From contig JASJQH010006967.1 in NCBI GenBank assembly GCA_040143965.1, positions 1-31,109 of the forward strand: DNA of 31,109 nucleotides, read 5' to 3'. Position numbers and translations under genes: made by a program. The first letter of the stretch is position 1, and every line of letters starts with the position of its first letter. This DNA is from Basidiobolus ranarum. Taxonomy: Eukaryota > Basidiobolomycota > Basidiobolomycetes > Basidiobolales. Positions 9,575 through 19,939 of this stretch are shown one piece after another. The notes beneath the pieces were generated by a model, which saw only the letters and a list, made by a program, of their open reading frames with translations, had not been told where the DNA came from and did not search any database.

Positions 9575-12500
9575 ATGAGTTTAAACACGAACTCTTCAGT
9601 GAACCAGCCACCAGCCGGTTATACTACACCGCAAGTACCAACCATAACTCAGGAACGCCTCCGAGCTATTGTTATGGTACGCGTAATTTTCTTGACTCGT
9701 TCTGATGTGAACTTGTGGTTTACAATCTATTAGAAATGTCAAGTTTTATTGGTTACTTTGGTTATGTATCACTTGAACTAACTCTACCTACCTTAGACAA
9801 TACAAACAATGAAAGCTCGGGGTGCGACTGAGGAAACCGATCCTGAATACGCAAAGTTACTAAATTTTCTTAGAGCTTATAAAAAGCAACAGCTTCATCT
9901 ACAACAGCAACAACAATTGCAACACCAGTTACAGCATCAAACCCCTGATGATCCAGGTATCTATTCACATTCAACTGATAGTGACCAACAAGATCTACAA
10001 CCTCAAGAGCCCTCACAAACTCAACAGTTCGAACTTGAACAACTGCGAATGCTACAACAACAACTTGAACAACAGAATATGGAGAATCTAAAGCAACAAG
10101 AAAACGAACAACTCGCTTTACTTCAACGTCAAAAAGAACAAGAGGAAAAATTACGGCAACAACTCGCTTTGCAGCAACAACAAAAAGAGCAAAAATTACT
10201 CTTACAACTACAAAAGCAAAAGGAATTGGAGCAACGATTAAAGGAGCAACAAATGCAATTGCATCATCAACCACTTTCTCAGTCAAATTCACCACTTTCA
10301 CAATCTCCTTTACAAACTCAGTTACAGACACAGGCTTTTGCACAATCAGACCAGAGTCCTCAAGCAGCGCAAAAATCAGCAGAGGCAATGCATAAATTAC
10401 GGCAACTTCAACAGCTGCAGCAATTAAAACAACAATTACAACTGAAGCAGCTTCAACAATTCCAGCAAAAACAACTAGGTAACTATACGTATCACTTATG
10501 TGATCAAAATGGATTTCCAGAATTTCTATCAATATACTTAATGTAATGTTATACTAGGTGATGCTTCCAATCCTTCCAGTCCACAGTTATCGCAATCCCC
10601 AGTTAGGTCTCAGCTCCAACATCATGCTTTACAAGCTCAAGCACCCTATGTCAAGCCTATATTTACTTCGGAACAATTATCGGCGCTTAAATATCAAGTT
10701 TATGCTTTTCGACTGTTGTCGAAAAATCTACCACTATCAGAACATTTAAAGAAAGCCATATTTGAAGATTCCATTCCACAAGATGATGTAACTACTCCCA
10801 CCATTAGTAGCAGAATTGTAGAGGCAACTTTTCTTTATCATAAACCAACATCTGGTATTCTTTCGAACCAAAATCTTCATGGAAAATCTTCTATTGGAGC
10901 CAAAAAGTCATTACCTGGTTCTTTGAAATCACCGGCTAGTAATATTCAAGCATCACGTTTTCAACGGTTGCTTATATCGAACACACCTCCAGGTGGTTTG
11001 GACTCTATGTCACTCTTCATAGAAAGAGAGGAGCGGGTTAGAACAAGAACTCAGCGACGGTTGCTACAAGTAGAAGAGTATGTTGATAAGTTCAACCAGT
11101 CGGACTCCACTGATGAAAAAGTGCCTCTTAAAGCAATTATTCAGCTAAAATCCTTGAGGCTATTAGAAGAGCAGAAGAAACTCCGAGAAGAAATGGTTCG
11201 TGGTATGAAGAAAGCCGTAACTATGTCATCCTCTGCTGATAGAGCCGCTTTACGTAAGATGAAAAAACAATCACTTCGTGATGCACGTATTGCCGAAAGA
11301 TTGGAGAAACAGCAGAGAGCGGAACTAGAGCGGAGAGAGAAGCAAAGACATTTGGATCATCTACAAGGGATTATCACTCATGGCAGAGACTTGATGCAAT
11401 GGCATCGTACATTCCAAGCCAAACAAAGTAAACTTGGTAGAGCCGTAGTGCAGTATCATTCTCAAATCGAACGAGAGGAAATGAAACGGATTGAAAGGGT
11501 TTCCAAAGAACGTCTAAGAGCTTTAAGGGCAGACGACGAGGAAGCATATCTAAAACTAATCGATCAAACCAAAGATACACGTATTACCCATCTTCTTCAA
11601 CAAACAGATGTTTATCTGGATAGTCTATCAAAGGCCGTTCGGATGCAGCAGACAGATGCCCTTCATCAAGATCCAGTCACGCAGGGGGAAGTCGAGGCAA
11701 TGGACAATTATTTCGACAATGACGAAGATGATCATGATGATCCTGACGGTTCAAAATTGGATTACTACATGATTGCCCATCGAATTAAAGAAGACGTTGA
11801 ACAGCCAAGCATACTCATCGGTGGTAAGCTCAAAGAGTACCAAATCAAAGGCTTACAGTGGATGGTTTCTTTGTACAATAATCGACTCAATGGAATATTA
11901 GCGGATGAAATGGGTCTAGGAAAAACCATTCAAACTCTTTCGCTTATCACTTATCTTATTGAGAGGAAACATCAAAACGGCCCATTTTTAATTATCGTAC
12001 CATTATCTACTCTAACCAATTGGAATCTGGAGTTTGAAAAATGGGCACCTTCTGTCGTTAAAGTCGTGTACAAAGGACCTCCAAATGAACGTAAGGAGCT
12101 GTACCAAACGTATATCAAATACGGGAACTTCCAGGTTCTTTTAACTACTTTCGAATACATCATCAAGGACAAAAATATCTTGGGCAAGGTCAAATGGGTT
12201 CACATGATTATTGACGAAGGACATAGAATGAAGAATGTCAATTCCAAACTGACCTCCACTTTGAATCAGTACTATTCTACAAGATACCGCTTGATTCTTA
12301 CCGGAACACCACTTCAGAATAACCTACCTGAACTTTGGGCCTTGCTGAACTTTGTTCTACCGAAAGTATTCAACTCGGTCAAAAGCTTCGATGAATGGTT
12401 CAACACACCTTTTGCTAACACTGGAGGTCAAGATAAGATTGAGATCAATGAGGAAGAATCACTGCTGATTATCCGTCGTTTGCATAAGGTTCTAAGACCA

Positions 12501-14651
12501 TTCCTCTTACGAAGACTGAAGAAGGATGTGGAGTCCGAGTTGCCTGATAAAGTGGAGAAGGTCATCAAGTGTAAATTCTCTGCACTTCAGTCAAAACTGT
12601 ACAATCAGATGCGCAAACATGGGATGCTCTTTACCACCGGAGGGGAGAAAGGAACAACTGGTATTAAGGGTCTGAACAACACTATCATGCAACTACGAAA
12701 GATTTGTAATCATCCATTTGTCTTTGAGGATGTCGAGCGAATTATCAATCCATCCAAGCTCACGAATGACACCCTTTTCCGAGTTTCTGGTAAATTCGAA
12801 CTTCTTGACAGAATTCTGCCAAAGTTTGCGAATACTGGGCATCGTGTACTGATGTTCTTTCAAATGACCACTGTCATGAGCATTATGGAAGATTTCCTAC
12901 TTTATCGCGGATTTACTTATTTACGTTTGGATGGTACGGTCAAAGCGGACGATAGAACCACTCTCTTGAAAAAATTCAACGCCCCTGATTCTCCATTTCA
13001 AATCTTCTTGTTGAGTACTCGTGCTGGTGGCCTTGGACTCAATCTTCAAACTGCCGATACGGTGATTATATTTGACTCGGATTGGAATCCTCATCAGGAT
13101 CTCCAGGCGCAAGATCGAGCTCATCGTATTGGACAGACCAAAGAAGTACGAATTCTTCGGTTAGTTTCGGAAGGTTCCGTTGAGGAGACCATATTAGCCC
13201 GTGCACAGTATAAACTCGACATCGATGGAAAGGTCATTCAGGCTGGTAAATTTGATAACAAGAGTACTGCCGAGGAACGAGATGCATTTTTACGCGCTTT
13301 ACTCGAGGTAGACAATGATCAAGAGAGTGATTTTGAAGATGATGATAATGATGATGATCTTAATGAACTCATCGCTAGAAACGATGAAGAACTGAGCATT
13401 TTCAAACAGATGGATTTAGAACGGCAACGAGTGGCTGAAGAGAAATGGATAAATGATGGCAGACGTGGAAGAAAACCTGAGCGTCTTATCCAAGATTATG
13501 AGCTGCCAGAGGTCTATCGTATGGAACATGATTTGAAGGAAGAGGATGACATCGAATTTATGGGGCGTGGACAACGTTTAAAGGGAGATGTGCGTTATGA
13601 CGACGGCTTGACTGAAGAGCAATGGCTTAACGCCTTGGAAAATGATAAAGTGGATGTAAATGATGCCATCCGTGATAAATCAGAGCGAAAGCGCCGCCGA
13701 GAGGAGAGAAAAGTCAAACATGAGGATTCAAACAACGAAACCGAAGATTCCAATGAGAGTAAAAGCAAGAAACGAGCACGACTAGTTAAGGAAGAGTCTA
13801 AAGAAATTGAGGAGGATATTGGGGAAGTGAAAAGATCCAAGAGCCGTAGGAGATCGGAGCATGAAATACCGGTAAATCTCCATAACTTTCATCACACCAG
13901 CCTTTGACATACTGATCTAAATGATTATTCTGTAGAGAAAGAGAAGAAGGAGCGATAGACAGGTGGAGGATTCAGCCGATTCAGAGCAAACTCGACATGA
14001 TAGCAAAAGTTTACGACGAACTATGGAGGATCTTTATACTACCGTCGAAGACTGCACCGATCCTGCAGATGGCTCACGGAAAAGATCTCTTCTATTCATG
14101 GAACTCCCTAGCAAAAAAATATACCCACAATACTATTCGATGATTTCGCAGCCTATAGCTATGAATATCATCAAGAAACGTATGCGTAGTGGATACTATT
14201 CTAACGTCCGCCAGTTTCGAGATGACTTTAACTTGATGTTCAAGAATGCCCAAACCTTCAATCAAGAAGGCTCGTGGGTCTACACGGACGCCACTATCAT
14301 GAAGGTGAGTTACAAATGTTTAACTCAACAGCCATTTTCCATATTAAAACTTTATATATTTAGGATGCGTTTGATCAAAGACTTCAGTATCTATGTCCAA
14401 ACGAAGCATCGCTTGAAAGTATAGACAGGGATAATGATAGTTGTGAAGCATCCACTCCACGCACTCACAACTCTACCGGTGATCATTCAGAGGAGCGAGC
14501 ACCCAAGTTCTCAGGCTTCAAAATCCGTATAAAGCCTCCTAAAGCCCCCGAGGGGTACACGGAGACCAAAAAACGGAAAAAAGAAAAAAATCACCGAGAA
14601 GTGTTCAGTGGTAGCTCAGAAGAGTCAGATATTGGAATTTTGGAAGATTGA
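9575..14651 (+). CDS. SNF2: SWI/SNF-family chromatin remodeller ATPase (Snf2/Sth1/Brahma)
   Basis: Catalytic ATPase of a SWI/SNF or RSC complex. There are five exons: 9575-9676, 9797-10478, 10558-13871, 13936-14304 and 14364-14651, 1584 codons in frame. In order: an N-terminal segment; a glutamine-rich tract (about residues 65-260); QLQ domain near 296-331 (FTSEQLSALKYQVYAFRLLS); HSA helix near 502-580; SNF2 ATPase with Walker A DEMGLGKT (711-718) and DEGH box (814-817); helicase-C lobe with FDSDWNPHQDLQAQDRAHR and IGQ (from about 1101); an acidic, basic-patch SnAC-like region; C-terminal bromodomain near 1400-1490 (PQYYSMISQPIAMNIIKKRM). All ATPase motifs are intact. Snf2 and Sth1 cannot be told apart safely from domain order. 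It may be the only copy, as in many non-yeast fungi. Confidence 0.95.
9895..10478 (+). repeat. SNF2: Glutamine-rich low-complexity coding tract
   Basis: Irregular CAA/CAG-rich codons encode Q/L/E-rich sequence between the N-terminus and the QLQ domain of SNF2. Codons are mixed, so this is not a pure trinucleotide run. The antisense strand gives a long valine/alanine-rich open frame that is only a shadow. Confidence 0.85.
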
Positions 14652-15083
14652 AGAATGTTACTTATTTCGTCCCAGTGACAGTGATCGCAGCCCTAACCCT
14701 AAAGTATTTCAGATGGAATCAACTATAGATCATTTCTTATTTCCTTAACTTGTTGAGAGCTCCATGTAAAATCAGTACTGTATAATTACTTAATTCCTTT
14801 CTTTGTACAGCGAAATATAAGGTTCTGTAGAATTGGTCGATTCATGTGTTCGACTAATACAATGTGAAGTGTAGATAGGATACGCTTTACGATACGCTTT
14901 ACGATACGCTTAGCATGGTGTCAAAATTTACTTCGAAATAAAGCTTGAAATGCCAGTGGATTTGTGATATACGCTTTACTATACAAGTTACTACAACTAC
15001 TGAATGAATGGAAATAAATGATGGCATGAGTGAGGTTTTGACTCATGAAATAGGCATACAATGCAACCAACAACAGAGCATAT
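14652..15083. other. Convergent intergenic region, SNF2 / FMO
   Basis: A 432-bp gap where two genes converge; it holds both 3' ends. It contains CCCTAACCCTAA at 14691-14702, a 12-bp tandem repeat at 14879-14912 and AATAAA near 14938. No gene was seen. Confidence 0.6.
14879..14912. repeat. 12-bp tandem repeat (GATACGCTTTAC)x2.8
   Basis: Two perfect GATACGCTTTAC units are followed by GATACGCTTA. A diverged relative, ATACGCTTTACTATAC, lies near 14970. The repeat sits between convergent 3' ends. Confidence 0.8.
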
Positions 15084-16587
15084 TTAATGACCAAGTTCCT
15101 TTACGCGCATCTTATGTGCTTTAGGTCTCATCTCAGCCCACCACTCAGGAACCTGGGGAACAGCGCCGTTAGTATATTCACTAATTCTGTTGCAGTAATC
15201 GACTTCTCGGGTGCGGAATACGTGGAATTTCTTTCCTTTCCATTCAGAGGACTCTTGCTGATAGCTACACAGCATTTCCTCTGCAGAAGGTAAGCTCACC
15301 TTGCCTGATAATACCTTGGAAATAAGAGTGGCTTGATATTGAAACAATGGGAAAGGTGCAACCTTATTAGGAAGACCAACGAAAGAAAGAGTAGGATTTG
15401 GAATGTAAAAGATCTGTTCGTAAATGTTATGTACTTTGAATCCATTGGTTAAGATCTTCTCTTTCTTGATGAACTCCTCATCATCCGTGCAGAGTTGACT
15501 AATGAATGGAAAAGAATAAAGGTATCCAGTGGCAAAGATGATATGGTCCGGAATGCGGTCAAGCTTAGTGCCATCATCGAAATGAATCGTATCATTTTCA
15601 GCATCAAATTGGACTACTTTGGTCACTGTTCTTATTTTACTGGGATTGACTCCACTACCCTCACTGGTATCTACTGGTCGTCCCTTTTCAGTTACTGACT
15701 GATACACTTTATCTGCATGAAAAGTGATTTCTCGTGCAATTTCCAAACCAGAATATCCACCACCAATCACTAGAACTGACTAAACAAGAGCAACCATGAA
15801 TAAAGCGCAAGTCTTCATGTTCCAAAATAAACCACTCACTTGATCTACATAGCCTTGCGGTTTCTTGTATTGTCGTGAATGGCTCACTCGGTCAGGATTT
15901 GCTTTTACAAATTCCTTTAAACCAGGAACATCTGGTACATAAGGAACGGTGTAATGTCCATTGCAGACTATCACTGCGTCAAAGTATTCACATGTCGTTT
16001 CTTCTCCTTGTTGTACATATACACATTTCCATTTATCCTGGTCCCAGTAAACATCCAAGACTTTGGTGTTAAACTTGATGGATGGTAAAATACCCTGATT
16101 CTCGGCAAATTCTCTCAAATATTTCAAAACTGTGCTATGGTCGGGGAATAATGGAGTTCCTTCCGGGAAAGGGAACCCTTGAAAGCACATAACTGGTGCA
16201 GGAATATTAGTTTGAAGTGATTCGTAAATACTTCCTTTATCCAAAAATTGGGAATTTTCACCAAGTGGAAGTGTGCTAGGCAAGTGTACGGTGGAATTTT
16301 TAGTATCTTCATATTGCCTATAGGATAATAGATTTCAAGGAGAAAAACCTTTGTAAGAAAGATACTCTTTGTATATATATAAAAATGAAATATATGTATG
16401 CACTCATGTGTACAATGTTTAAACTCTCCTACCATGTACCGCCTACTCCAGAAGTTTGCTCAAACACAGTCATCTCCCACGAAGTACTTTCTTGGTTTAA
16501 AGTGTGAGCCGTGGCTAAACCAGCAGCACCAGCGCCGAGGACTGCAATCCGTTTTATGGGATTCTTCATTTCGCTCTTAATAGTCAT
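15084..16587 (-). CDS. Flavin-containing monooxygenase (FMO family)
   Basis: NADPH/FAD-dependent monooxygenase that oxygenates soft nucleophiles such as thiols and amines. Three exons from the minus strand: 16433-16587, 15840-16317 and 15084-15779; introns 16318-16432 and 15780-15839. They give 442 codons in frame. FAD motif GAGAAG at residues 18-23 (RIAVLGAGAAGLATAHTL). GVGGTW follows at the first intron. The FMO signature region is present as DRVSHSRQYKKP. NADPH motif GGGYSG at 217-222. The ATGY motif is at 294-297 (FATGYLYSFPF). Length is close to fungal and yeast FMOs. Yeast Fmo1 acts at the ER and supplies oxidising equivalents for protein folding; the same role here is inferred from the family and from the head-to-head HAC1 gene. 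The exact substrate cannot be read from sequence. Confidence 0.9.
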
Positions 16588-17141
16588 TCTAGTATTAACT
16601 CAAAGTATGTGGAGAAATAGATAGAAAAATGTAGAATCATGTGTTCGTTGAGGTATTTATATACTCCTCTTAATCCATCGAAAGCGTCGCCCAACATATA
16701 TATAAGGAAACATTCAATTACTGGTGTTATAACTTCTACCCATGGGTGGGAACATCTACAAAGATCAATGTCATGGATAAACGAGATCTTGGAAATTTTA
16801 CATAAAATAGTCAATGAAAGATATGGAAGTCACATAACTATCACAGTTGGCTTCGGGACCAATGAACAATTTCCAAATTTTATTCTAGTGCCAGAGATCA
16901 TCACAAGCTACAATAAGTTAGAATTGTTGATTTTGGAACGCATAATGCTGAATTTATTATACTGCCCGCCCAATCCCCTTTAACCACATTTGAACGAACC
17001 TCACAGACACTTCTGGTTTCATGGTTGGCAAATGTATTTATAAATAAATATGTCCAGGAGGTACCTTTTGACTTCTACAATATATCCTCTCGTTCACCCC
17101 GTCTTCAAATCTGCTATCATCTATCAGAATATCCAACTACC
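16588..17141. promoter_or_regulatory. Shared FMO/HAC1 divergent promoter region
   Basis: A 554-bp head-to-head region. For FMO, TATATAAATA is read on the minus strand at 16654-16663, about 67 bp upstream of its ATG. For HAC1, TATAAATA lies at 17039-17046, about 96 bp upstream of its ATG. CCAAT boxes occur near 16858 and 16971. No clear ERSE (CCAAT-N9-CCACG) was found. A 114-codon open frame (16639-16983) crosses the region and has no recognisable character. Confidence 0.6.
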
Positions 17142-18179
17142 ATGTCTTCCTCGCATTACTTGATTCAAATATTACCAGGATTGGAGGACATGGTGGCATT
17201 CGACAGTAGCCTTTTCTTCAAAGCCTCTACCACCGATTCTCATACCTACAATAGCGTTAAATCCAACTCCGATTCCAATTCTTTACCTTCCACACCCCCT
17301 TCCTACCCGCATTTAGAATCTTACTTCCCTGGTCACTCACCCTGCATTGAGGATGCTTCTTCAAATACTCTCACAGTTCAATCGAAATCCAATCCTACGG
17401 ATAGTCTGAGTGCAGTCACTACAAATCAAGTGAAGCTTGATATCAATTCAAATTCTCCCACTTTCTCCATTTTCGATCCAAAGCCCAAAAGTAAAGCTGG
17501 ACGTAAACGGAAAAGTGAAGTAGTTGATCAAGATGTTAGAGCCAAAGAAAGGTGATTTCTGAAGTATCTAGTCCACGAATATCTACTAACTGTTTCAAAA
17601 TCTATTAGAGTTATTCGTAATAGAGTGGCTGCTCAAGAGTCTAGAAATCGTCAAAGACTCTACGTAACCGAGTTGGAGCAGAAAAATCAATTACTAGGTG
17701 CGGAGAATAAGATATTGGAAAGTAGGCTGAGTACAGTGGAACAAGAAAAGTTATACCTGTCGAAGGCATTGGAGGCAATGACAGTCCAGCTTGTTATGTC
17801 CCAAACCCAAGCACAAATACAAATGGCTGAGATGACAAACTTCCTTTTTGACGGCTTTGGCGAGTCAGCAGTACTCACCAAGTTAGAATACGATAAAGGT
17901 ATTCATAATTCTCTGCAGCGGAAGCCGTCAACATATCTAAGGAACCTTCACGAGATGACTTCAACGAACTTCAATCATCCCAATATTGGGATACTTTGGT
18001 GGATCCTAATTTGGATTTTCTGCTATGGCCTCCAAGTCAATCCCAAACTTAATGAAGTCATCGATATCTCACCCTTAATGGAGATTTCTCGCAAAATACT
18101 TCAAGAACCTGTGAAGGAACTACATGAAGATCAGAGCTCCTCTCTATCTTTACCTAATCTATCTCTATGGCCAACTTGA
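17142..18179 (+). CDS. HAC1: HAC1/XBP1-type bZIP factor of the unfolded protein response, with Ire1-type intron
   Basis: Basic-leucine-zipper activator. Exon 1 is 17142-17551, then a spliceosomal intron 17552-17608 (GTGATT..TATTAG), then 17609 onward. The ATG at 17142 is chosen because the upstream in-frame start is only TTG and the TATA box is at 17039. A K/R-rich lead (GRKRKSE) precedes the basic region N141-R149 (NRVAAQESR) and a zipper with regular leucines. Two Ire1-like stem-loops (17862-17876 and 17909-17923) bound a 47-nt segment, 17869-17915. Keeping it gives a 326-aa form ending at 18179. Removing it shifts frame at codon 224 and gives a 268-aa form ending at 18052, with tail AAEAVNISKEPSRDDFNEL and then YWDTLVDPNLDFLLWPP. 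The junction reads GESA|AEA. Hac1/XBP1 membership is inferred from the basic region and the hairpins together. A conventional 48-nt intron (GTACTC..CTGCAG) is the rival reading. Confidence 0.85.
17859..17879 (+). promoter_or_regulatory. HAC1: Ire1 stem-loop, 5' cleavage site of HAC1 mRNA
   Basis: Loop CAGCAGT (17866-17872) fits the 7-nt CNGCAGN consensus. It closes on GAGT (17862-17865) pairing with ACTC (17873-17876). Two more G-C pairs extend the stem beyond one mismatch (GG 17859-17860 with CC 17878-17879). Expected cleavage is after G17868. The GAGU/ACUC stem equals that of the animal XBP1 5' site. Confidence 0.8.
17909..17923 (+). promoter_or_regulatory. HAC1: Ire1 stem-loop, 3' cleavage site of HAC1 mRNA
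   Basis: Loop CTGCAGC (17913-17919) is the canonical CUGCAG type. The stem TTCT (17909-17912) pairs with GGAA (17920-17923) through three Watson-Crick pairs and one U-G wobble. Expected cleavage is after G17915, releasing 47 nt. Confidence 0.75.
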
Positions 18180-18394
18180 GTAGTGTATTCCATTGTATTT
18201 TTACTTCCCTTTATTGTTGTATTTCTATTTCGTTATTATCGAAAACTCGTTTATTGATCGACAATAAATCATCGAAATCACCCCTATTCATTGTATTTTT
18301 ATTTATTTCCAATGGTTAAGAGAATATCTTTCCTAGTTTCTCTAAATCAGGAACAGTCATGGCGAAGTATGTGGATATGAGGGTATAGATTTAG

Positions 18395-18775
18395 GCAATA
18401 CGGGTGCGGTCACACGAGCATGGTATCACAGATCATAGAGATCTCCAAGAGGCACGTGTAACGGTGGAACATGTAATGTGCACAGTAATTGACGTAATCA
18501 AAACTGAGCGATCCAGTAGTTGGATGTTGGCATTTGTTGAATAGGAAATCTTGGAAGAGTTTAGCGCAGATAATCTATGGTCTAACATGGATTTGGATAA
18601 TTTAGAAGATAATTGTAAGAGTTTGCTAGAGAACCAACAGCATATTGAAGCGAATGTCATTTGGCTACCAATTTCAATTCTCCTTAAACCTTTTGTGTGT
18701 CATCTTGGAGGGGCCCGAACCACGCAAATGATACGGAAAGGGACATGGCCATCGTATCTACTCGCAAGTGTGTGA
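18395..18775 (+). pseudogene. Unrecognised protein-like frame, one internal stop (gene remnant or small spliced gene)
   Basis: A single frame runs for 126 codons with one TAG at 18542-18544. The text looks coding: RVTVEHVMCTVIDVIK before the stop, and EEFSADNLWSNMDLDNLED and SLLENQQHIEAN after it, acidic and helix-prone. The stop may sit inside an intron: acceptor GAATAG ends at 18544, with candidate donors at 18456 (GTGTAA, linking an ATG at 18420) or 18473 (GTAATG). Otherwise it is a nonsense mutation (CAG to TAG is one step). No family was recognised. It could also be chance. Confidence 0.25.
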
Positions 18776-18835
18776 TAGGTATCTCGTGGGTACACACAAT
18801 GTTTCTTTTTGTAAGACTATTCATCCAAATCCTCA

Positions 18836-18843
18836 TATAAATA
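18836..18843 (+). promoter_or_regulatory. TATA box of the alpha-arrestin gene
   Basis: TATAAATA, 92 bp upstream of the ATG at 18928. Confidence 0.5.
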
Positions 18844-18927
18844 TCAAACAGGTGGCTGCAATCCTTAATGAATATTGTCCCTTCTTAGCTCTCTTCCATC
18901 CACCCTACCACTCCATATACCCTAATC

Positions 18928-19939
18928 ATGTTTACCTTGCCTACAGTTCACATTCAACTTGATCAAGATATAGTAGTTGCTCGAGGCTCTGCTACTGAAT
19001 CACAAGGATATTTTCTTAAAGGAGTCGTCAATTTGGAGCTTCATGAGCCTACGCGTATCAAGGATGTAACACTGGAATTGGTTGGTACAGTGAGCTTGTT
19101 CAGTACGAATAAAGGTAAAGATCCTGTGGATATCCAATGATTATTTTATACCTTACTTATGCCAATATATCATAGGTTGGTTGCACAAGGTGCTTGTAAA
19201 GCAAAAGTGGTCTTTGCTAGAAGGGCCAAAGGATGTAAAAGCGCGGGACGCTGATACTTATCCACATCCATTCAATATATTCCTTCCTGGTAGCTTGCCG
19301 GAAAGTGTAAACTTAGAGATGGGGAGTATTTCATACGTTTTGAATGTTCAAGTCAAAAAAGCTGCTTTTACAAGAGACGTAAATGTCAGTAAATCGGTGA
19401 CGCTACGCAGGGATTCCTTGATGAACAATGAAACTCTAGCCTCTCAAACTGAATTTGAATCCTCTCTTCAACATCTGATTCACTTTCCCGTCAAAAGTAT
19501 TCTTCAAGGGGAGTCGATTCCATTCCAAGTCGTACTAGATCACTTGATCAAACGCTCTATTGATACGGTGATGATATCTGTTCTGGAGAATGTCAAGTAT
19601 CGAAGTAGTGTCTCATCATCATATCAAACGGTTAAACAGATAGCGCAGTTCCAATTCAAGATTCAACCTGACGATTCATCCCTGGAAAAGCATCTAGTCT
19701 TGGACCTGAGCCATTGCCCTGTACGATTCAGCTGTAATACCACATACATTAAAGTCGAGCATGAATTAAATATTCAATTCAACGACTTGCAAAAGAATAT
19801 CAGCATTCCTATCTGGTTTGCTCCGAAAGAGCTTGGAACTGCTCACGATGAATTGCCTCCGTATTCGGAGATTCTTCCCGGTGATTTACCCTCCTATGAC
19901 TTAATCTCACAACTTCCCTTGCAAACGGCTGTGGCTTGA
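18928..19939 (+). CDS. Short alpha-arrestin (ARRDC/ART-like)
   Basis: Adaptor that links membrane cargo such as permeases to Rsp5/Nedd4 ubiquitin ligases. Two exons, 18928-19114 and 19176-19939, joined across intron 19115-19175 (GTAAAG..CATAG); 316 aa. The N-terminal arrestin sandwich is visible: VHIQLDQDIVVARGSA, then GVVNLELHEPTRIKDVTLEL. The C-terminal arrestin lobe begins near LIHFPVKSILQGESIPFQVV. Two LPxY ligase-binding motifs end the protein: LPPY at 289-292 and LPSY at 300-303. It is short for fungal arrestins, which often exceed 400 aa, and lacks a long tail. Cargo is unknown. The permease genes further along the window are possible but unproven targets. Confidence 0.85.

Larger units (their letters stand above)
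18180..18927. other. Intergenic region, HAC1 / arrestin, with a possible small gene
   Basis: A 748-bp gap. It holds the HAC1 3' end, a protein-like frame (18395-18775, listed separately), a CACGTG E-box near 18454 and TATAAATA at 18836-18843. The TATA box lies 92 bp upstream of the arrestin ATG. Confidence 0.55.

Noticed and set aside
9870-10532. 220-codon minus-strand frame rich in V/A/I
   Set aside because: Antisense of the CAA/CAG-rich SNF2 coding tract; low-complexity shadow with no independent features.
16124-16435. 103-codon minus frame over the first FMO intron
   Set aside because: Reads through the intron and out of the FMO frame; explained by the spliced model.
16639-16983. 114-codon plus frame in the FMO/HAC1 promoter
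   Set aside because: Covers the FMO TATA box, has no recognisable domain or splice context; likely chance.
17871-17918. Conventional 48-nt GT-AG intron in HAC1
   Set aside because: Possible (GTACTC..CTGCAG, in frame), but the donor is poor, it is shorter than all firm introns here, and it would keep the odd hydrophobic frame; the two CNGCAGN hairpins explain the sequence better. Not excluded.
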